From Clostridiaceae bacterium BL-3 (lineage in GTDB: Bacteria > Bacillota > Clostridia > Clostridiales > Clostridiaceae), in the NCBI GenBank assembly GCA_902809985.1, contig CADDXC010000001.1, forward strand, positions 2,232,001 to 2,296,000: a stretch of DNA of 64,000 bases. The letters are read 5' to 3'. Within the stretch, counting starts at the first letter, position 1. Each line of letters opens with the position of its first letter. The position numbers and the translations under genes are program-made. Under the pieces are notes generated by a model that saw only the letters and a list, made by a program, of their open reading frames with translations, did no database searches and was not told the DNA's origin. Below are positions 8,114 to 18,420 of the stretch, piece by piece.

Positions 8114-8782
8114 TTAATTTGAAATTTTAAACCCTGATTTATCAATTCCTAAATTTATAGCAGTTTCCGGGACCTTACCTAATACAATAGTATCCGATAT
8201 GGGTACTTCATTTTTTACTTTTATATCTTCAGTTCCAAGGGGAATTATAATTTTCATATTCGTGTTTACTTCAACATATATTTTATGTCTTGATTGGTTT
8301 ATGCCCACACTTTCAAAACTAGATATATATTTGGTTTCTATATACCCTACAGGCTGCATTTTGACAGTTATATTAGGCCCTAAAAATACCAGTAAATTAT
8401 TTTTCATTATATATCCCAAAGGAACTTTTAATCCAACTTTTCCTATCTTCTTTAGTCTTTGCTGACACTTAATAGCCACATCACAAGCTATTTTATTCAT
8501 CTTTAACGTATCTGTCCTTATCATATTTATATTCCCCTGATTATCTTTTTCTACATCTATAATATTTTTGTAATCAAATTGTTTTGAATACTCTTCTATA
8601 ATTACCGAATTTATGGTTTCAGTAATTATAGTTCTAGCTTGCACATCAGTAGCTTTCACAATTGCTGGACTTATTTCTGCATTCACAAAATAAATAAACA
8701 GTCCTAAGATCATCAATGTACACCCTATTATAAATAGGATTTTCACTCTATTATCAGTAACATGAAATCTTCTTATATCCAT
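8114..8782 (-). CDS. yunB: Sporulation protein YunB
   Basis: 222 residues from the ATG at 8782 (MDIRRFHV), which has AAGGGTG just upstream; an upstream TTG would add 12 residues but lacks a site. One membrane segment spans about residues 12-34 (ILFIIGCTLMILGLFIYFV). The rest is extracytoplasmic and matches the YunB family in its repeated VPLG, GPNITVKMQPVGYIET and IPLGTEDI elements. In Bacillus the gene is controlled by sigma-E and is needed for proper sporulation; its exact role is unknown. It supports a spore-forming host. Confidence 0.88.
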   Translation of the reverse strand: MDIRRFHVTDNRVKILFIIGCTLMILGLFIYFVNAEISPAIVKATDVQARTIITETINSVIIEEYSKQFDYKNIIDVEKDNQGNINMIRTDTLKMNKIACDVAIKCQQRLKKIGKVGLKVPLGYIMKNNLLVFLGPNITVKMQPVGYIETKYISSFESVGINQSRHKIYVEVNTNMKIIIPLGTEDIKVKNEVPISDTIVLGKVPETAINLGIDKSGFKISN

Positions 8783-8918
8783 CACACCCTTATAATCATA
8801 TACCATAATATATGACAATAAATGATTCTTTATTTACCTAAAAATTTATATGTTTCATTAACACTTTAATTTATGTTATAATAATTTAAATGTAAAGGTT
8901 AAAACAAGGAGGACAATT

Positions 8919-11255
8919 ATGGTTAAAAGACATAAAAAAACCCAAACCAAGACTTTTAAAAAAGTAGCTATCATTTTATCTGGTCTGTTAATAATAGCAT
9001 TTATAGTCTTAATGGGTATATCCCTTGCAATTATAAAAAACTCCCCTAAATTAGATGTAAATCAAATATTAAATTTAAGCGAACCTTCTGTTCTATATGA
9101 TGATAAGGATGAGCTAATGGATGCAGTGGTCACTCCTCAACAGAGAACAGTAATTCCATTTAGCAGTATGCCCCAAAATTTGAAAAATGCTTTCGTCAGC
9201 ATAGAAGATGAACGGTTTTATACCCATAAGGGCATAGATTTAAAAAGACTTATCGGGGTAATATTCATAGATATTAAAAGCAAATTTATAAAAGAATCAA
9301 ATATTCAAGGTGCATCTACAATAACACAGCAGCTGGTGAGAAGCATATTTTTGTCACCAGAAGTATCTTACAAACGAAAATTACAGGAGATATATCTTTC
9401 TCTGCAGCTTGAACAAAAATTAAGTAAAGATCAAATACTAGAAGCATATATGAATACAATTTTTTTAGGCGGAAGAGCCTTAGGTGTTGAAGCTGCTTCC
9501 AAACAGTATTTTGGAAAGCCTGCAAAAGATTTGAATTTAATTCAATGCGCTTTTATTGCAGGTATGCCTCAAAGTCCATCCGTATATTATCCTTATTCTC
9601 CAGCCTCACGAAAAAATCCATCTATATATTTAAATAGAACTGCCACCGTAATAAAAAAAATGTATGAAAATGGATATATATCTCAACCTCAATATACTTC
9701 AGCAATAAATGACATTTCTACAGGTAAATTGAATATTAATCCACAGCCTACTGTAAGCAATGGTTACAATAATGAATGGTTTACAGTATCGGTAATCAAT
9801 TCGGTAAAAAAAGACTTAAAAGCACAATACCATTATAGTGATGACGAAATAGAAAATTTACTTATGTACGATGGTTTAAAAATACATACTACAATGAATA
9901 AAAATTTACAGCAAGAAACTCAAAATACTTTGGATAACAGCAGTGTTTTACAAGCTTCATCATTGGATAAAAACGGAATTGTACAGCCTCAGGCTTCTGC
10001 TGTAGTCATGGACTATCATTCTGGAGAAGTCAAAGCATTGGTAGGTGGAAGGGGCACACAGCCTGCAAGATCCTTTAACCGAGCTGCATCGGAAAATTAT
10101 TTGAGACCTTCTGGTTCCAGTATAAAACCATTAACTGTATACGGTCCTGCCATAGACTCTAAAAAATTTACAGCAGCCAGTATTTTTGAAGATTCTCCAT
10201 TATCAGATGAAGTTTCTTACAAATATACCACCAACGGAGAACCCTATCAGCCTAAAGATGATACCTACATAGGTGGAAATATGACCTTGAGGACAGCTAT
10301 AACTCATTCTATAAATCTAGTTGCAGTAAAACTTGAAGACAAATTGGGATTAAATACCGCTGCCGATTATGCAGAAAAATTTGGAATTACTCTAGACAAT
10401 GATGATAGAAGTAGTATAGCTGCACTGTCCCTCGGAGAACTCCATCATGGTGTAAATACATTGATAATGTCTGCCGCTTACGGGGTGTTTGGAAATTCAG
10501 GCACATATACTTCACCAAAACTCTACACTAAAGTTGAGGATAGAAATGGAAAAATTCTACTGGAGAATAAAACCAAGACAAAAAAAGTTCTTTCTCCCCA
10601 GGCAGCATATATAATGTATGATATGCTCAAAGGTCCGGTCAGTGCTGAAGGTACTGCTCCTAGTGCAAATATAGGAAATATGCCTGTAAGAGGTAAAACT
10701 GGAACTTCCAGCGACAGCAAAAACCTGTGGTTCTGTGGGCTAACGCCTTACTATTCCGCTGCAGTTTGGATTGGAAATGATGACAACACAGTTTTGGACA
10801 GTTCCCTCAACAGCAACTCTGCGGCAAAACTCTGGGCAAATATAATGTCTCCTCTTCATAAGAATTTACCTGTAAAAGATATTAAAATGCCTTCCGGAGT
10901 AGTGGCCCAGTCAATTTGTTCCGAATCAGGGAAGTTACCTGTTTCAGCCTGTTATACAGATCCTGAAGGAAGTAAAGTCTATACTGAATTTTTTATATCA
11001 GGTACAGTTCCAACTGAAAAATGCGACATGCATCGCTCCTGGAATATTTTTGACTATTTTACAAAACACAAAGATAAGACAAATAACAATAAGTCCACAG
11101 ATGACACCAATACTGGAAATACAAAAAAAGATGACACCAATTTAAACAGAGGTCAGAATAATTCTGACGGCAGTTCAGAAGATGATACAAACGATGGTGA
11201 AAATGTTAAAAATCCTGGAGATATACCTCCTAAAACACCAGATACAAATAATTAG
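8919..11255 (+). CDS. Class A penicillin-binding protein (PBP1a type, bifunctional)
   Basis: 778 residues. A basic tail and one membrane anchor (about 13-40) are followed by the GT51 glycosyltransferase domain (about 65-245; catalytic Glu in [10 protein letters not shown] at 96, then [11 protein letters not shown] and the QxxE-like [16 protein letters not shown]) and the transpeptidase domain (about 360-660; SSIK at 400-403, SIN near 467, KTGT at 593-596). A Ser/Thr/Asn/Asp-rich, probably disordered tail covers the last 75 residues. It polymerises lipid II and cross-links peptidoglycan on the outer face of the membrane. AAGGAGG precedes the ATG; a TATAAT at 8877-8882 is a plausible -10, but no good -35 is seen. 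Monocistronic. Confidence 0.95.
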   Translation: MVKRHKKTQTKTFKKVAIILSGLLIIAFIVLMGISLAIIKNSPKLDVNQILNLSEPSVLYDDKDELMDAVVTPQQRTVIPFSSMPQNLKNAFVSIEDERFYTHKGIDLKRLIGVIFIDIKSKFIKESNIQGASTITQQLVRSIFLSPEVSYKRKLQEIYLSLQLEQKLSKDQILEAYMNTIFLGGRALGVEAASKQYFGKPAKDLNLIQCAFIAGMPQSPSVYYPYSPASRKNPSIYLNRTATVIKKMYENGYISQPQYTSAINDISTGKLNINPQPTVSNGYNNEWFTVSVINSVKKDLKAQYHYSDDEIENLLMYDGLKIHTTMNKNLQQETQNTLDNSSVLQASSLDKNGIVQPQASAVVMDYHSGEVKALVGGRGTQPARSFNRAASENYLRPSGSSIKPLTVYGPAIDSKKFTAASIFEDSPLSDEVSYKYTTNGEPYQPKDDTYIGGNMTLRTAITHSINLVAVKLEDKLGLNTAADYAEKFGITLDNDDRSSIAALSLGELHHGVNTLIMSAAYGVFGNSGTYTSPKLYTKVEDRNGKILLENKTKTKKVLSPQAAYIMYDMLKGPVSAEGTAPSANIGNMPVRGKTGTSSDSKNLWFCGLTPYYSAAVWIGNDDNTVLDSSLNSNSAAKLWANIMSPLHKNLPVKDIKMPSGVVAQSICSESGKLPVSACYTDPEGSKVYTEFFISGTVPTEKCDMHRSWNIFDYFTKHKDKTNNNKSTDDTNTGNTKKDDTNLNRGQNNSDGSSEDDTNDGENVKNPGDIPPKTPDTNN

Positions 11256-11259
11256 AATA

Positions 11260-11335
11260 AAATATCAAAGTACAAGTTTAGACAATTCGCAATGTACAAT
11301 TAATGAAGATTTAAACTTTGTACTTTGATATTTAT
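11260..11335. terminator. Bidirectional terminator between the PBP gene and sigF
   Basis: An arm near AAATATCAAAGTACAAGTTT (11260-11279) pairs with its complement at 11312-11333 with one bulged base, closing the gap between the two convergent genes. The 30-base loop is unusually long. Confidence 0.75.
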
Positions 11336-11341
11336 TTTCAG

Positions 11342-12097
11342 CTATCCACCTAATATTTTTCTCATGTTCTTTAACACTTTCTTTTCTATTCTAGAAACCT
11401 GTACCTGATTTATACCCAACATTTTAGCTACCTGAACCTGAGTTTTATCTTTAAAATATCTAAGCATTATAATCTGTCGTGATTTTACATCTAAATCTTT
11501 AAGTGCCTCTTTAAGTGCAATTCTATCTATCATTTCTACGTCTTCATTTGGATTATTACTTATTTTATCTATTAAGAGAACCGGGGAGCCATCATCCTGG
11601 TGTATAGTATCATAGAGATACTGCAAACTGGTAACAGACTCCGTAGCAAATATCAGATCTTCAACTTCAATACCAGAGTATTCAGCCAGCTCTTCCACAG
11701 TAGGTTCTCTATTCAACTTTTTTGTCAATGCCTCTCTATCATAATGAAGTTTTTTAGCTGTATTTTTTACACTTCTACTCACTTTTATCATTCCATCGTC
11801 TCTTAAAAATCTCTTTATTTCTCCTAATATCATTGGTACAGCATATGTAGAAAACTTTACATTGTAACCTGGATCAAAGTTATTTATTGCCTTCATGAGT
11901 CCCATACATCCTATTTGAAATATATCCTCATACTCGTATCCTCTATTTAAAAATTTTTTGCTTATAGTTGATACCAATGGCAAATTCAATTTTACCAATT
12001 TATTTAAGGCATCTTTATCCCCTTGCTTTGCATATTTAATTAAGTCCAAGTTATCTTCATAACTACACTTTAATTTTTTTACTGCTTCTTCATCCAT
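11342..12097 (-). CDS. sigF: Forespore sigma factor SigF (SpoIIAC)
   Basis: 251 residues from the ATG at 12097, which has TTAGGTGA seven bases upstream; a GTG three codons earlier is the other possibility. Region 2 is seen in YEYEDIFQIGCMGLMKAINNFDP and KFSTYAVPMILGEIKRFLRDDG, region 3 in REPTVEELAEYSG, and the region 4 helix-turn-helix in KTQVQVAKMLGINQVQVSRIEKKVL. It directs the first forespore transcription after septation and is held inactive by SpoIIAB. It is the last gene of the spoIIAA-spoIIAB-sigF operon, and its start lies 10 bases after the spoIIAB stop. Confidence 0.97.
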   Translation of the reverse strand: MDEEAVKKLKCSYEDNLDLIKYAKQGDKDALNKLVKLNLPLVSTISKKFLNRGYEYEDIFQIGCMGLMKAINNFDPGYNVKFSTYAVPMILGEIKRFLRDDGMIKVSRSVKNTAKKLHYDREALTKKLNREPTVEELAEYSGIEVEDLIFATESVTSLQYLYDTIHQDDGSPVLLIDKISNNPNEDVEMIDRIALKEALKDLDVKSRQIIMLRYFKDKTQVQVAKMLGINQVQVSRIEKKVLKNMRKILGG

Positions 12098-12106
12098 ATC
12101 ATTCAC

Positions 12107-12535
12107 CTAACTTAATGAATTAAAAACTTTTTTCATTATCAATCTTGTCCCTTTATTTTTTTTAGATTCCACTTTAAGCGAATCCATAAAAGTCTCCATT
12201 ACAGTAAATCCCATTCCTGATCTTTCAAGATCAGGTCTAGATGTATAAAGCGGCTGTCTCGCTAAATCTATGTCCTCTATTCCCACTCCCGTATCTTCCA
12301 CAGTTAAAGTAAGTTCTCTGTTTTTAATAAAAGCCTCAATTTTAACTATTCCTTCCTTATTTTCATAACCATGAATAATAGAGTTCGTAACAGCCTCCGA
12401 AACTGCAGTTTTAACATCCGTTAATTCTTCTATAGTAGGATCTAACTGAGACACAAACGCTGCTACTGCTACTCTGGCAAAACTTTCATTTTGTGATTTA
12501 CTAATAAACTCTATTTTCATACTGTTATCGTACAT
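12107..12535 (-). CDS. spoIIAB: Anti-sigma-F factor / serine kinase SpoIIAB
   Basis: 142 residues from the ATG at 12535 ([10 protein letters not shown]), which has GGGGGGATAAAT upstream; a longer frame from 12586 would overlap spoIIAA. It is a GHKL ATPase: the N box is [11 protein letters not shown], the G1 box [11 protein letters not shown], and the G2 region [14 protein letters not shown]. It binds and inhibits SigF and phosphorylates SpoIIAA. It sits between its two partners, 16 bases after spoIIAA. Confidence 0.97.
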   Translation of the reverse strand: MYDNSMKIEFISKSQNESFARVAVAAFVSQLDPTIEELTDVKTAVSEAVTNSIIHGYENKEGIVKIEAFIKNRELTLTVEDTGVGIEDIDLARQPLYTSRPDLERSGMGFTVMETFMDSLKVESKKNKGTRLIMKKVFNSLS

Positions 12536-12551
12536 AATATTTATCCCCCCA

Positions 12552-12887
12552 TTAAATATTCTCAATTGCTTCCTCAACATTATCATAAAGCTTTATAATT
12601 TTAAACAATCCTGAAAGTTCAAATACTCTCTTTACCAAATCAGTTGCTCCTGCAATACACATGGAACCGTTCTTTAAATTTAGTTTTTTATACCTTCCAA
12701 TAACCACCCCTATTCCAGAACTGTCCATAAAACTTACTCCTGAAAAATCCATTATAAGTTTGTTCAATCCATCCCTGTCCAATCTATCATCAATTTTAAT
12801 TCTAACTTCCTCTGCACTATGATGATCTAATTCTCCTTTTATACTCACTATGAGTTTATCGATTTTAATTTGAAATTCTAGATTCAT
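12552..12887 (-). CDS. spoIIAA: Anti-anti-sigma factor SpoIIAA
   Basis: 111 residues, a single STAS domain. The phosphorylation motif is FMDSSGIG at 53-60; S56 aligns with Ser58 of the Bacillus protein. When dephosphorylated it frees SigF from SpoIIAB. The ATG at 12887 has only a weak TTTGGA upstream. First gene of the operon; the region ahead of it (12888-13279) holds several inverted repeats, and no clear sigma-H promoter was picked out by eye. Confidence 0.97.
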   Translation of the reverse strand: MNLEFQIKIDKLIVSIKGELDHHSAEEVRIKIDDRLDRDGLNKLIMDFSGVSFMDSSGIGVVIGRYKKLNLKNGSMCIAGATDLVKRVFELSGLFKIIKLYDNVEEAIENI

Positions 12888-12972
12888 GAATTATCCAAAG
12901 CTCTACTAAAATTACACTATAAAACTTCTAACATAATTTTAGCGTTAAAACATAATTTTAACTTTAATTTAC

Positions 12973-13046
12973 CATATAACATATAATAGCCTTAATGTTA
13001 TATGACTAAAGTCTAGTACACTAAACTTTAGCATATGCAAATATGC
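12973..13046. repeat. Three tandem inverted repeats upstream of spoIIA
   Basis: In the 470-base gap before spoIIAA three hairpins stand in a row: CATATAAC/GTTATATG (12973-12980 and 12997-13004), CTAAAGTCTAG/CTAAACTTTAG around a four-base loop (13006-13031), and GCATAT/ATATGC (13031-13046). No gene is seen in 12888-13279. The function of the hairpins is unknown; they could be leader structures of the spoIIA transcript or protein-binding sites. Confidence 0.5.
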
Positions 13047-13279
13047 ATAGTCCGAGCCAGACATTTTTACCCCCCTTCTGTTATTTTTTATGTAATACCT
13101 TTGTAATCTATAGAATAAAATATTTACCTTAATTATTATTCTATAAGTGTAATAATCTTCCTTTTTTTTTCGTTAGTCATTTTATTATTCATTTTTACCA
13201 TATATTATATTTTTAAACATATATATAAATTATTATCAAATATATGTCATTTTTCAGCGCCCCTATAGAAAAATATAGG

Positions 13280-13325
13280 TAAAAAAAACATATACAGTAA
13301 GTATATTACTCTACTGTATATGCTT
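13280..13325 (-). terminator. Terminator of speE
   Basis: CATATACAGTA (13289-13299) pairs with TACTGTATATG (13312-13322). On the minus strand it runs into eight Ts, 35 bases after the speE stop. Confidence 0.9.
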
Positions 13326-13358
13326 TTTACCAGTTTAAAAATTAAAACAAATGTATTT

Positions 13359-14186
13359 TTATTTTGTTAAATTCTCTATAAATTTTGGAAGCACAAAACA
13401 GGCTTTATGCAATTCTTTTGTATAGTACTTCGTATTTATATTCACCGATGAAGATAAATCTACTTTTTGTGGATCATATTTTTTAGAACCCAATGTAAAA
13501 CTCCAAAATCCACTTGGATAAGTCGGTATACCTGCCATAAACAATTTTGTTATTGGGAAAACAGCTTTTGCATCATTGTAAATGCCTTTTACCACCTCAG
13601 GCAAATAAAAAGGTGTTTCCGTCTGAGCCACAAATATACCATTTTCTGTCAAGCACTCATCTATTTCCTTATAAAAACTTCTACCAAAAAGGCCTTCTGC
13701 AGCACCAAAAGGATCTGTGGAATCCACTATAATAACATCAAAACTGTTCTTATGTTCATGTACATACTTTATCCCGTCCCCAATAAAAATTTCACATCTT
13801 GGATCATCTAATGCAAAGCTTATTTCAGGAAGGTATTTTCTACACTGTTCAATGACCTCCTGATCAATTTCACAGAGAACAACTCTTTCCACCGTAGGGT
13901 GCTTTAAAATCTCCTTTACGGCGCCACCATCTCCTCCCCCAACTACAAGCACTTTTTGGGGATTCGGATGGGTAAATAGAGGTACATGGGTTATCATTTC
14001 ATGATACACGTATTCATCTTTAACAGTGGTTTGCACTATTCCATCTAAAACAAGCATTTTTCCAAAACAATATGTATCCACTATAGCTAAATCCTGATAT
14101 TTAGTTTTCTTTCTAATCAAAGTTTGTTTTATCTTATACGTCATAACAGCATCTGAGATTTGACTTTCTCTTAACCATAAATCCAT
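13359..14186 (-). CDS. speE: Spermidine (polyamine aminopropyl) synthase
   Basis: 275 residues from the ATG at 14186 (MDLWLRES), which has GGGGGG upstream; the open frame extends further but without a site. Key family features: [21 protein letters not shown] (the substrate loop), [16 protein letters not shown] (decarboxylated SAM binding), and [12 protein letters not shown] with the catalytic aspartate. It transfers an aminopropyl group to putrescine in the cytosol. A decarboxylase that could start polyamine synthesis is at 42.9 kb, not adjacent. It lies 120 bases downstream of the methyltransferase gene on the same strand and may share its transcript. Confidence 0.95.
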   Translation of the reverse strand: MDLWLRESQISDAVMTYKIKQTLIRKKTKYQDLAIVDTYCFGKMLVLDGIVQTTVKDEYVYHEMITHVPLFTHPNPQKVLVVGGGDGGAVKEILKHPTVERVVLCEIDQEVIEQCRKYLPEISFALDDPRCEIFIGDGIKYVHEHKNSFDVIIVDSTDPFGAAEGLFGRSFYKEIDECLTENGIFVAQTETPFYLPEVVKGIYNDAKAVFPITKLFMAGIPTYPSGFWSFTLGSKKYDPQKVDLSSSVNINTKYYTKELHKACFVLPKFIENLTK

Positions 14187-14305
14187 AAATATACCCCCCA
14201 GCCATCTTAAAATATAATTTTTTCCTACAGAAAACATCATTATAATAATAATTTTATATCGTGACAATAAAATTTTCAATAACCTCATAAAAATCTCTAT
14301 TACAG

Positions 14306-16072
14306 CTATTCATCAATACAATAATTCCTTTTTACAATTTTAATTTCACCTTCTGTCAATCCAAAAAATTTGTATAAATAGCTTTCTGCATCATATTTTT
14401 CACAAAAATCAATAACGGGAATACTCAGTTTCATCAAATTATTTGGATAGTATTCATACAAATTCTCTCCTAATTTTTTGCCAAAGGTTTTAAAGTAAAA
14501 TTCATATAAAGGGCTGTTTAAAATTTTAAGCAGATTATCATACGTAAAGTTTACATTTTTCTTTAACACCAGTGAATATACGTCTGCACTAAAATAACTT
14601 CCTTCATCTAAAGCAAACCTATTGTTTTTAGATTTGTATGGAAATACAATTTTCTTGCCTTCAAATATCTCAGGTTTTCTTCCCCATTGAAGCTCATACC
14701 ATTTTCTAATACCCTTTTTACACTCTCTTCTATGTAAAAGCTTCTCCTTACAGGTCTTTATATAATTTATGGAATTTGGATAATCTTTCTCATTTTTTAT
14801 AAAATTAGAATATATAATAAACTTTCCTTTATACATTATTTTATTTCTATGTATATAGCTGCTTTTTATCCAGGGTCTGATTAATTTACCTTCAATATTT
14901 TTTTCCTTCAAAATACATTCGTCTATTATAAACGCCTTATCACAACCCGTTATTACTCCCTGGTGGCTTTCACAAATATCCTTTAAAGTATATTTACTTC
15001 TTTTTTTTATTTTATCAACTATTCTTCTCTCAATTTTATCAATAAATATCCAACCTTTATTTTCCAGAGAATCCTGATCTATAAAGAAGCTCCTATATTC
15101 TCCATATTTTTTCAAAAATATGGAGCCGTAAGATCTCTTTTTTCTCAGCTCAATACCTTTTTTAGGTTTTATAACTTCTATATTATTATGTGAATTCTTC
15201 TCTTTTATCAAAAACATTATTATAGGGTCAATCCCCACATTCTTAAAGGGACGTATTCCATAAAAATCTACAATTTTATATATAGAGGCATTTTCAATTA
15301 AAAATTTTCTAAGTTCCTCACCGCTGCAGGATTCACAAAAATATCTAGAAGTAATAAATCCAAGCTTTCCTACTTTTTTCAAACAATCCAGAGACTTTTT
15401 TAAAAAGCAATAGGATATATCACTTTTATCTCTGTATATATTTCCATATATTTTTTTTAAATCCTTATAGTAATCTCTATCTACACGTTTATGTCCTATA
15501 TAGGGCGGATTACCTATAAATATATCAAATTTTTCGTCTATATTCCCTATTAAAAAATCCTTTACTTCAAAATTTTCTGAATTGAATCCTCCGCTAATAC
15601 TGAATAGATCTATTTTTAAAATTTTTATTGCGGTTTCATCTATATCAAAACCGAATAAATTATTGTACACTATATGCTTGTTTATATCCTTAATTTGTAA
15701 ATCAATATTATTGTGATTATCTATGGCTTTTATATTATTTTCAAATATGCTTTTTAAATAGTAAAAACATGGACATATCAAGTTCCCGCATCCACAAGAA
15801 GGATCTATTATTTTTATAAATGGATTTTCAATTACATCCATGGGATTTATTAAATTTTCAAGCATATATCTTGATATTTCATAAGGTGTATATATTACAT
15901 CTTTTGCTTTACTTACTATTTCCTGATTATAGTAATACTCAGCAAAATATTTATCTCTTTCGATATTAAATTTTTTTTTACAATTTTCTATAGATCTAAA
16001 TTTAATTTTACTATCTAATTTTGTATTTATAAGTTTATAAATTTCTTCAATATTTTTAATAAAATCATCCAC
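14306..16072 (-). CDS. Orphan N6-adenine DNA methyltransferase, CamA-like
   Basis: 588 residues from the GTG at 16072, which has TGGAGAT six bases before it; a GTG nine codons upstream has no site. Counting from that upstream GTG, motif I is DPSCGCGN (99-106), motif II FDIDE (151-155), and the catalytic motif IV NPPY (197-200), the order of a gamma-class amino-methyltransferase. The C-terminal part (about 370-590) is a TaqI-type target-recognition domain. From memory of the C. difficile sporulation methylase CamA, several blocks look nearly the same: [27 protein letters not shown] and [17 protein letters not shown] (457-474). No restriction gene is nearby, so it is an orphan. Its neighbours are sporulation and cell-wall genes. 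Confidence 0.88.
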   Translation of the reverse strand: MDDFIKNIEEIYKLINTKLDSKIKFRSIENCKKKFNIERDKYFAEYYYNQEIVSKAKDVIYTPYEISRYMLENLINPMDVIENPFIKIIDPSCGCGNLICPCFYYLKSIFENNIKAIDNHNNIDLQIKDINKHIVYNNLFGFDIDETAIKILKIDLFSISGGFNSENFEVKDFLIGNIDEKFDIFIGNPPYIGHKRVDRDYYKDLKKIYGNIYRDKSDISYCFLKKSLDCLKKVGKLGFITSRYFCESCSGEELRKFLIENASIYKIVDFYGIRPFKNVGIDPIIMFLIKEKNSHNNIEVIKPKKGIELRKKRSYGSIFLKKYGEYRSFFIDQDSLENKGWIFIDKIERRIVDKIKKRSKYTLKDICESHQGVITGCDKAFIIDECILKEKNIEGKLIRPWIKSSYIHRNKIMYKGKFIIYSNFIKNEKDYPNSINYIKTCKEKLLHRRECKKGIRKWYELQWGRKPEIFEGKKIVFPYKSKNNRFALDEGSYFSADVYSLVLKKNVNFTYDNLLKILNSPLYEFYFKTFGKKLGENLYEYYPNNLMKLSIPVIDFCEKYDAESYLYKFFGLTEGEIKIVKRNYCIDE

Positions 16073-16222
16073 GCCGTTATCTCCAATTTTACTATACACT
16101 TACTTAAAGAGGTTTATATTTTTATTGAACAATTTACTAATACTGCCTCTAAAGCCCAAGTATAAATTATCAGATTAAGTATACCATAAATTATATATTA
16201 TAAGGTAGGTGATGATACAACT

Positions 16223-17113
16223 ATGTTCAAAAAATTAATATCCATCTTTTTAATGTGCATAATTTTTTTGTATTCCTATACTGTTATGGCTTTTTATAAA
16301 AAAGAGGCGCCTTTAATATATAACAAATCTTGGGCCTTTCAAACAAAAGCCAATCCTAAAGAAAATAGTACTCAAAAGTCCGCCAGCAGGCTTCAGAATT
16401 TAGATGTATCTAAATTGGACAGAAGTGAAAAAAACTGGTTTTTTAAACCCAACAACAAAGGCACTCCTTCAGAGATACCTGAAGACATTCTAAAACTTAC
16501 AAATAAATACTCTGCATACTATTTAGGCAATACCTCTAAAAAAGTACTCTATTTAACCTTTGATGAAGGATATGAAAACGGCTATACTTCAAAAATACTG
16601 GATATACTAAAATCAAATAATGTTCCTGCTGCTTTTTTTGTTACAACACCCTATATAAAAGCCAATGCAGATTTGATAAACAGAATGGTAAAAGAAGGAC
16701 ACCTAGTATGCAACCATTCCACAAAGCACCCTTCAATGGCGGAGACTGCAAAAGATCCTATAAAATTTGAGAATGAATTTTTAGTAACAGAAGATGCCTA
16801 TAGAGAAGTCACAGGCAAGGAAATGCCGCATTTTTTTAGACCCCCTATGGGAAAATACAGTGAGCTTTCTCTATTTTATACTAAAAAATTAGGTTATAAA
16901 ACTATTTTCTGGAGTTTTGCCTATAACGATTGGAATGTTAAAAGGCAGCCTTCTCCTATAGAGTCTCAAAAAATGATAAGCCGCAGGACTCACAATGGAG
17001 CAATTGTATTGCTTCATGCAGTTTCGAAAACAAATTCTGAAATATTGGACTCTGTAATAAAAGATTGGAAAAATCAAGGTTATACCTTTGAAAGCTTAGA
17101 TAAATTGCCATAA
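16223..17113 (+). CDS. pdaA: PdaA-type polysaccharide deacetylase
   Basis: 296 residues. A signal peptide or anchor covers about 1-24, then a linker, then a NodB-type deacetylase (about 105-290). Motif 1 is TFDEGYENGYT, motif 2 HSTKHPSM, motif 3 RPPMGKYS, with LLHAVS near the end holding the C-terminal histidine. The TFD-x-GYENGYT form is that of PdaA, which makes muramic delta-lactam in spore cortex peptidoglycan, rather than of chitin deacetylases. AGGTAGGTGATG lies upstream of the ATG. It is divergent from the CamA-like gene, sharing the 150-base gap with it, so both may be expressed in sporulation (inference). Confidence 0.9.
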   Translation: MFKKLISIFLMCIIFLYSYTVMAFYKKEAPLIYNKSWAFQTKANPKENSTQKSASRLQNLDVSKLDRSEKNWFFKPNNKGTPSEIPEDILKLTNKYSAYYLGNTSKKVLYLTFDEGYENGYTSKILDILKSNNVPAAFFVTTPYIKANADLINRMVKEGHLVCNHSTKHPSMAETAKDPIKFENEFLVTEDAYREVTGKEMPHFFRPPMGKYSELSLFYTKKLGYKTIFWSFAYNDWNVKRQPSPIESQKMISRRTHNGAIVLLHAVSKTNSEILDSVIKDWKNQGYTFESLDKLP

Positions 17114-17153
17114 ATATTCGTATTTTATATATATTTTCTTTATATTATAATAT

Positions 17154-17205
17154 AAATTAGGTATAATTAAATTGTATATTATATTTTTAATTGTACCTAA
17201 TTTAT
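17154..17205. repeat. Long inverted repeat between pdaA and the Rrf2 gene
   Basis: AAATTAGGTA-TAATTAAA pairs with TTTTTAATTG-TACCTAATTT around a roughly 16-base A/T loop. It may be the pdaA terminator, though it lacks a following T run, or an operator for the regulator gene that starts 40 bases downstream. Confidence 0.55.
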
Positions 17206-17245
17206 TAATTATTTAAAAATAAATATTTTTGGGGAGATATTGCAT

Positions 17246-17662
17246 ATGAGGATTACACAGGAATCAGATTATGGCCTTAGAGTTGTACTTTATTTGTCAA
17301 AATTGGGTTATGGCAAGAGAATTGAAGCTAAATCCATAGCTAAAAATGAAAATGTACCACTTAGATTTCTTCTTAAACTTTTAAGGAAGTTAACTCACTC
17401 AGGTATAATTAAATCCTATAGAGGGGTTAATGGAGGCTATGCATTAAATCTTATGCCCGAGGAGATAACTCTTATGAGTATAATCAAAGCTATTGACGGA
17501 CCTATTTATTTAAACAGATGTTTATATGATCCCGGACATTGTACTGCAAATAGAAATGGACACTGCTATATACATAACTCACTTTTAAGAGTACAAAACA
17601 GATTGATCAAAGAACTAGAAAGTATCAATTTCAAGGATATACTGGAAAACAAAATTAAATAA
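17246..17662 (+). CDS. Rrf2 family Fe-S-type transcriptional regulator
   Basis: 138 residues from the ATG at 17246, with GGGGAGAT upstream. The N-terminal winged helix (MRITQESDYGLRVVLYL, then RGVNGGYAL) is the Rrf2 hallmark. Three cysteines at C92, C99 and C107 in RCLYDPGHC...GHC match the cluster-binding loop of IscR/NsrR/RsrR-type members, so it probably senses an iron-sulfur cluster, redox state or nitric oxide. No isc or suf genes are beside it, so its targets cannot be read from the context. Ends in a strong terminator. Confidence 0.92.
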   Translation: MRITQESDYGLRVVLYLSKLGYGKRIEAKSIAKNENVPLRFLLKLLRKLTHSGIIKSYRGVNGGYALNLMPEEITLMSIIKAIDGPIYLNRCLYDPGHCTANRNGHCYIHNSLLRVQNRLIKELESINFKDILENKIK

Positions 17663-17671
17663 TTATTACAG

Positions 17672-17715
17672 TCTAAGCCTGATTAAAAATATTAATCAAA
17701 CTTAGATTTTTTTTT
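17672..17715 (+). terminator. Terminator of the Rrf2 gene, overlapping the end of tagA
   Basis: TCTAAG (17672) pairs with CTTAGA (17701-17706), and GATTAA with TTAATC inside it, followed by nine Ts. The right half lies inside the last codons of the convergent TagA-type gene. Confidence 0.85.
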
Positions 17716-18420
17716 ATTAAAAGCTATCACTTTTAATAAAAATTTTGGTATAGATATCAGCCTCTTTATTCTAGAAGGTTCCTTGATGACTCTATAAAGC
17801 CATTCAAGTCCTAGAGCTATCATCCACTTTGGAGCCCTTTTTACTTTTCCTGCAAATACATCAAAACTTCCTCCTACACCCATATATATACTGCAGGGCA
17901 GCTCATTCATATTTTGTGATATAAAGATATCCTGTTTTGGAGTACCCATTGCTACAAATAGAGCATAGGGAGCACTGGATTTTATATCAGTAAGTATACT
18001 TTCACAATCATCTAGATCAAAATAACCATTATGACTGCCGGATATATTTAAAAGAGGATATCTTTTCTTTAAATTTGTCACACACACATCCAGGACATTC
18101 TGCTTTGCCCCAAGTAAATATATAGCTTTCCCCTCCTCCTCACATTTTTTTATTATATTCTCCATGACTTCAATACCGGTTATCCTTTGCCTTATAGGCA
18201 CGCCAACAATTTTAGAAGCTAAAAGAGTGCCAATTCCATCTGGGATTATTACAGTATTGGCATTCGTAAAATTTTTTAACAGTGCATCGTCCTTAAGTCC
18301 ATTGTACAATACCTCTGGATTACCTGATACTATATTAACCTTTGAAAATTTATCTATATAATTCATAAGATCTGATTTACTTCCATTGAATACATTGTAT
18401 TTTAACAACCTAGTAAACAT
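17692..18420 (-). CDS. WecG/TagA/CpsF family glycosyltransferase
   Basis: 242 residues, full length. Family marks: PDGIGTLLASKIVG, RITGIEVMENII, YLLGAKQNVLD, VAMGTPKQDIFI and GVGGSFDVFAGKVKRAP-KWM. These GT26 enzymes add N-acetylmannosamine (TagA) or ManNAcA (WecG) to undecaprenyl-PP-GlcNAc at the inner face of the membrane. It is the last gene of the long polysaccharide locus and abuts the sugar transferase with no gap, which suggests the second sugar is added here. The UDP-ManNAc-type donor could come from the epimerase at 22.9 kb. Confidence 0.9.
   Translation of the reverse strand: MFTRLLKYNVFNGSKSDLMNYIDKFSKVNIVSGNPEVLYNGLKDDALLKNFTNANTVIIPDGIGTLLASKIVGVPIRQRITGIEVMENIIKKCEEEGKAIYLLGAKQNVLDVCVTNLKKRYPLLNISGSHNGYFDLDDCESILTDIKSSAPYALFVAMGTPKQDIFISQNMNELPCSIYMGVGGSFDVFAGKVKRAPKWMIALGLEWLYRVIKEPSRIKRLISIPKFLLKVIAFNKKKSKFD

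Noticed and set aside
14306-16072. A restriction-modification system
   Set aside because: The methyltransferase is a single protein without a nuclease motif (no PD-D/ExK ahead of motif I), and no restriction gene lies beside it.
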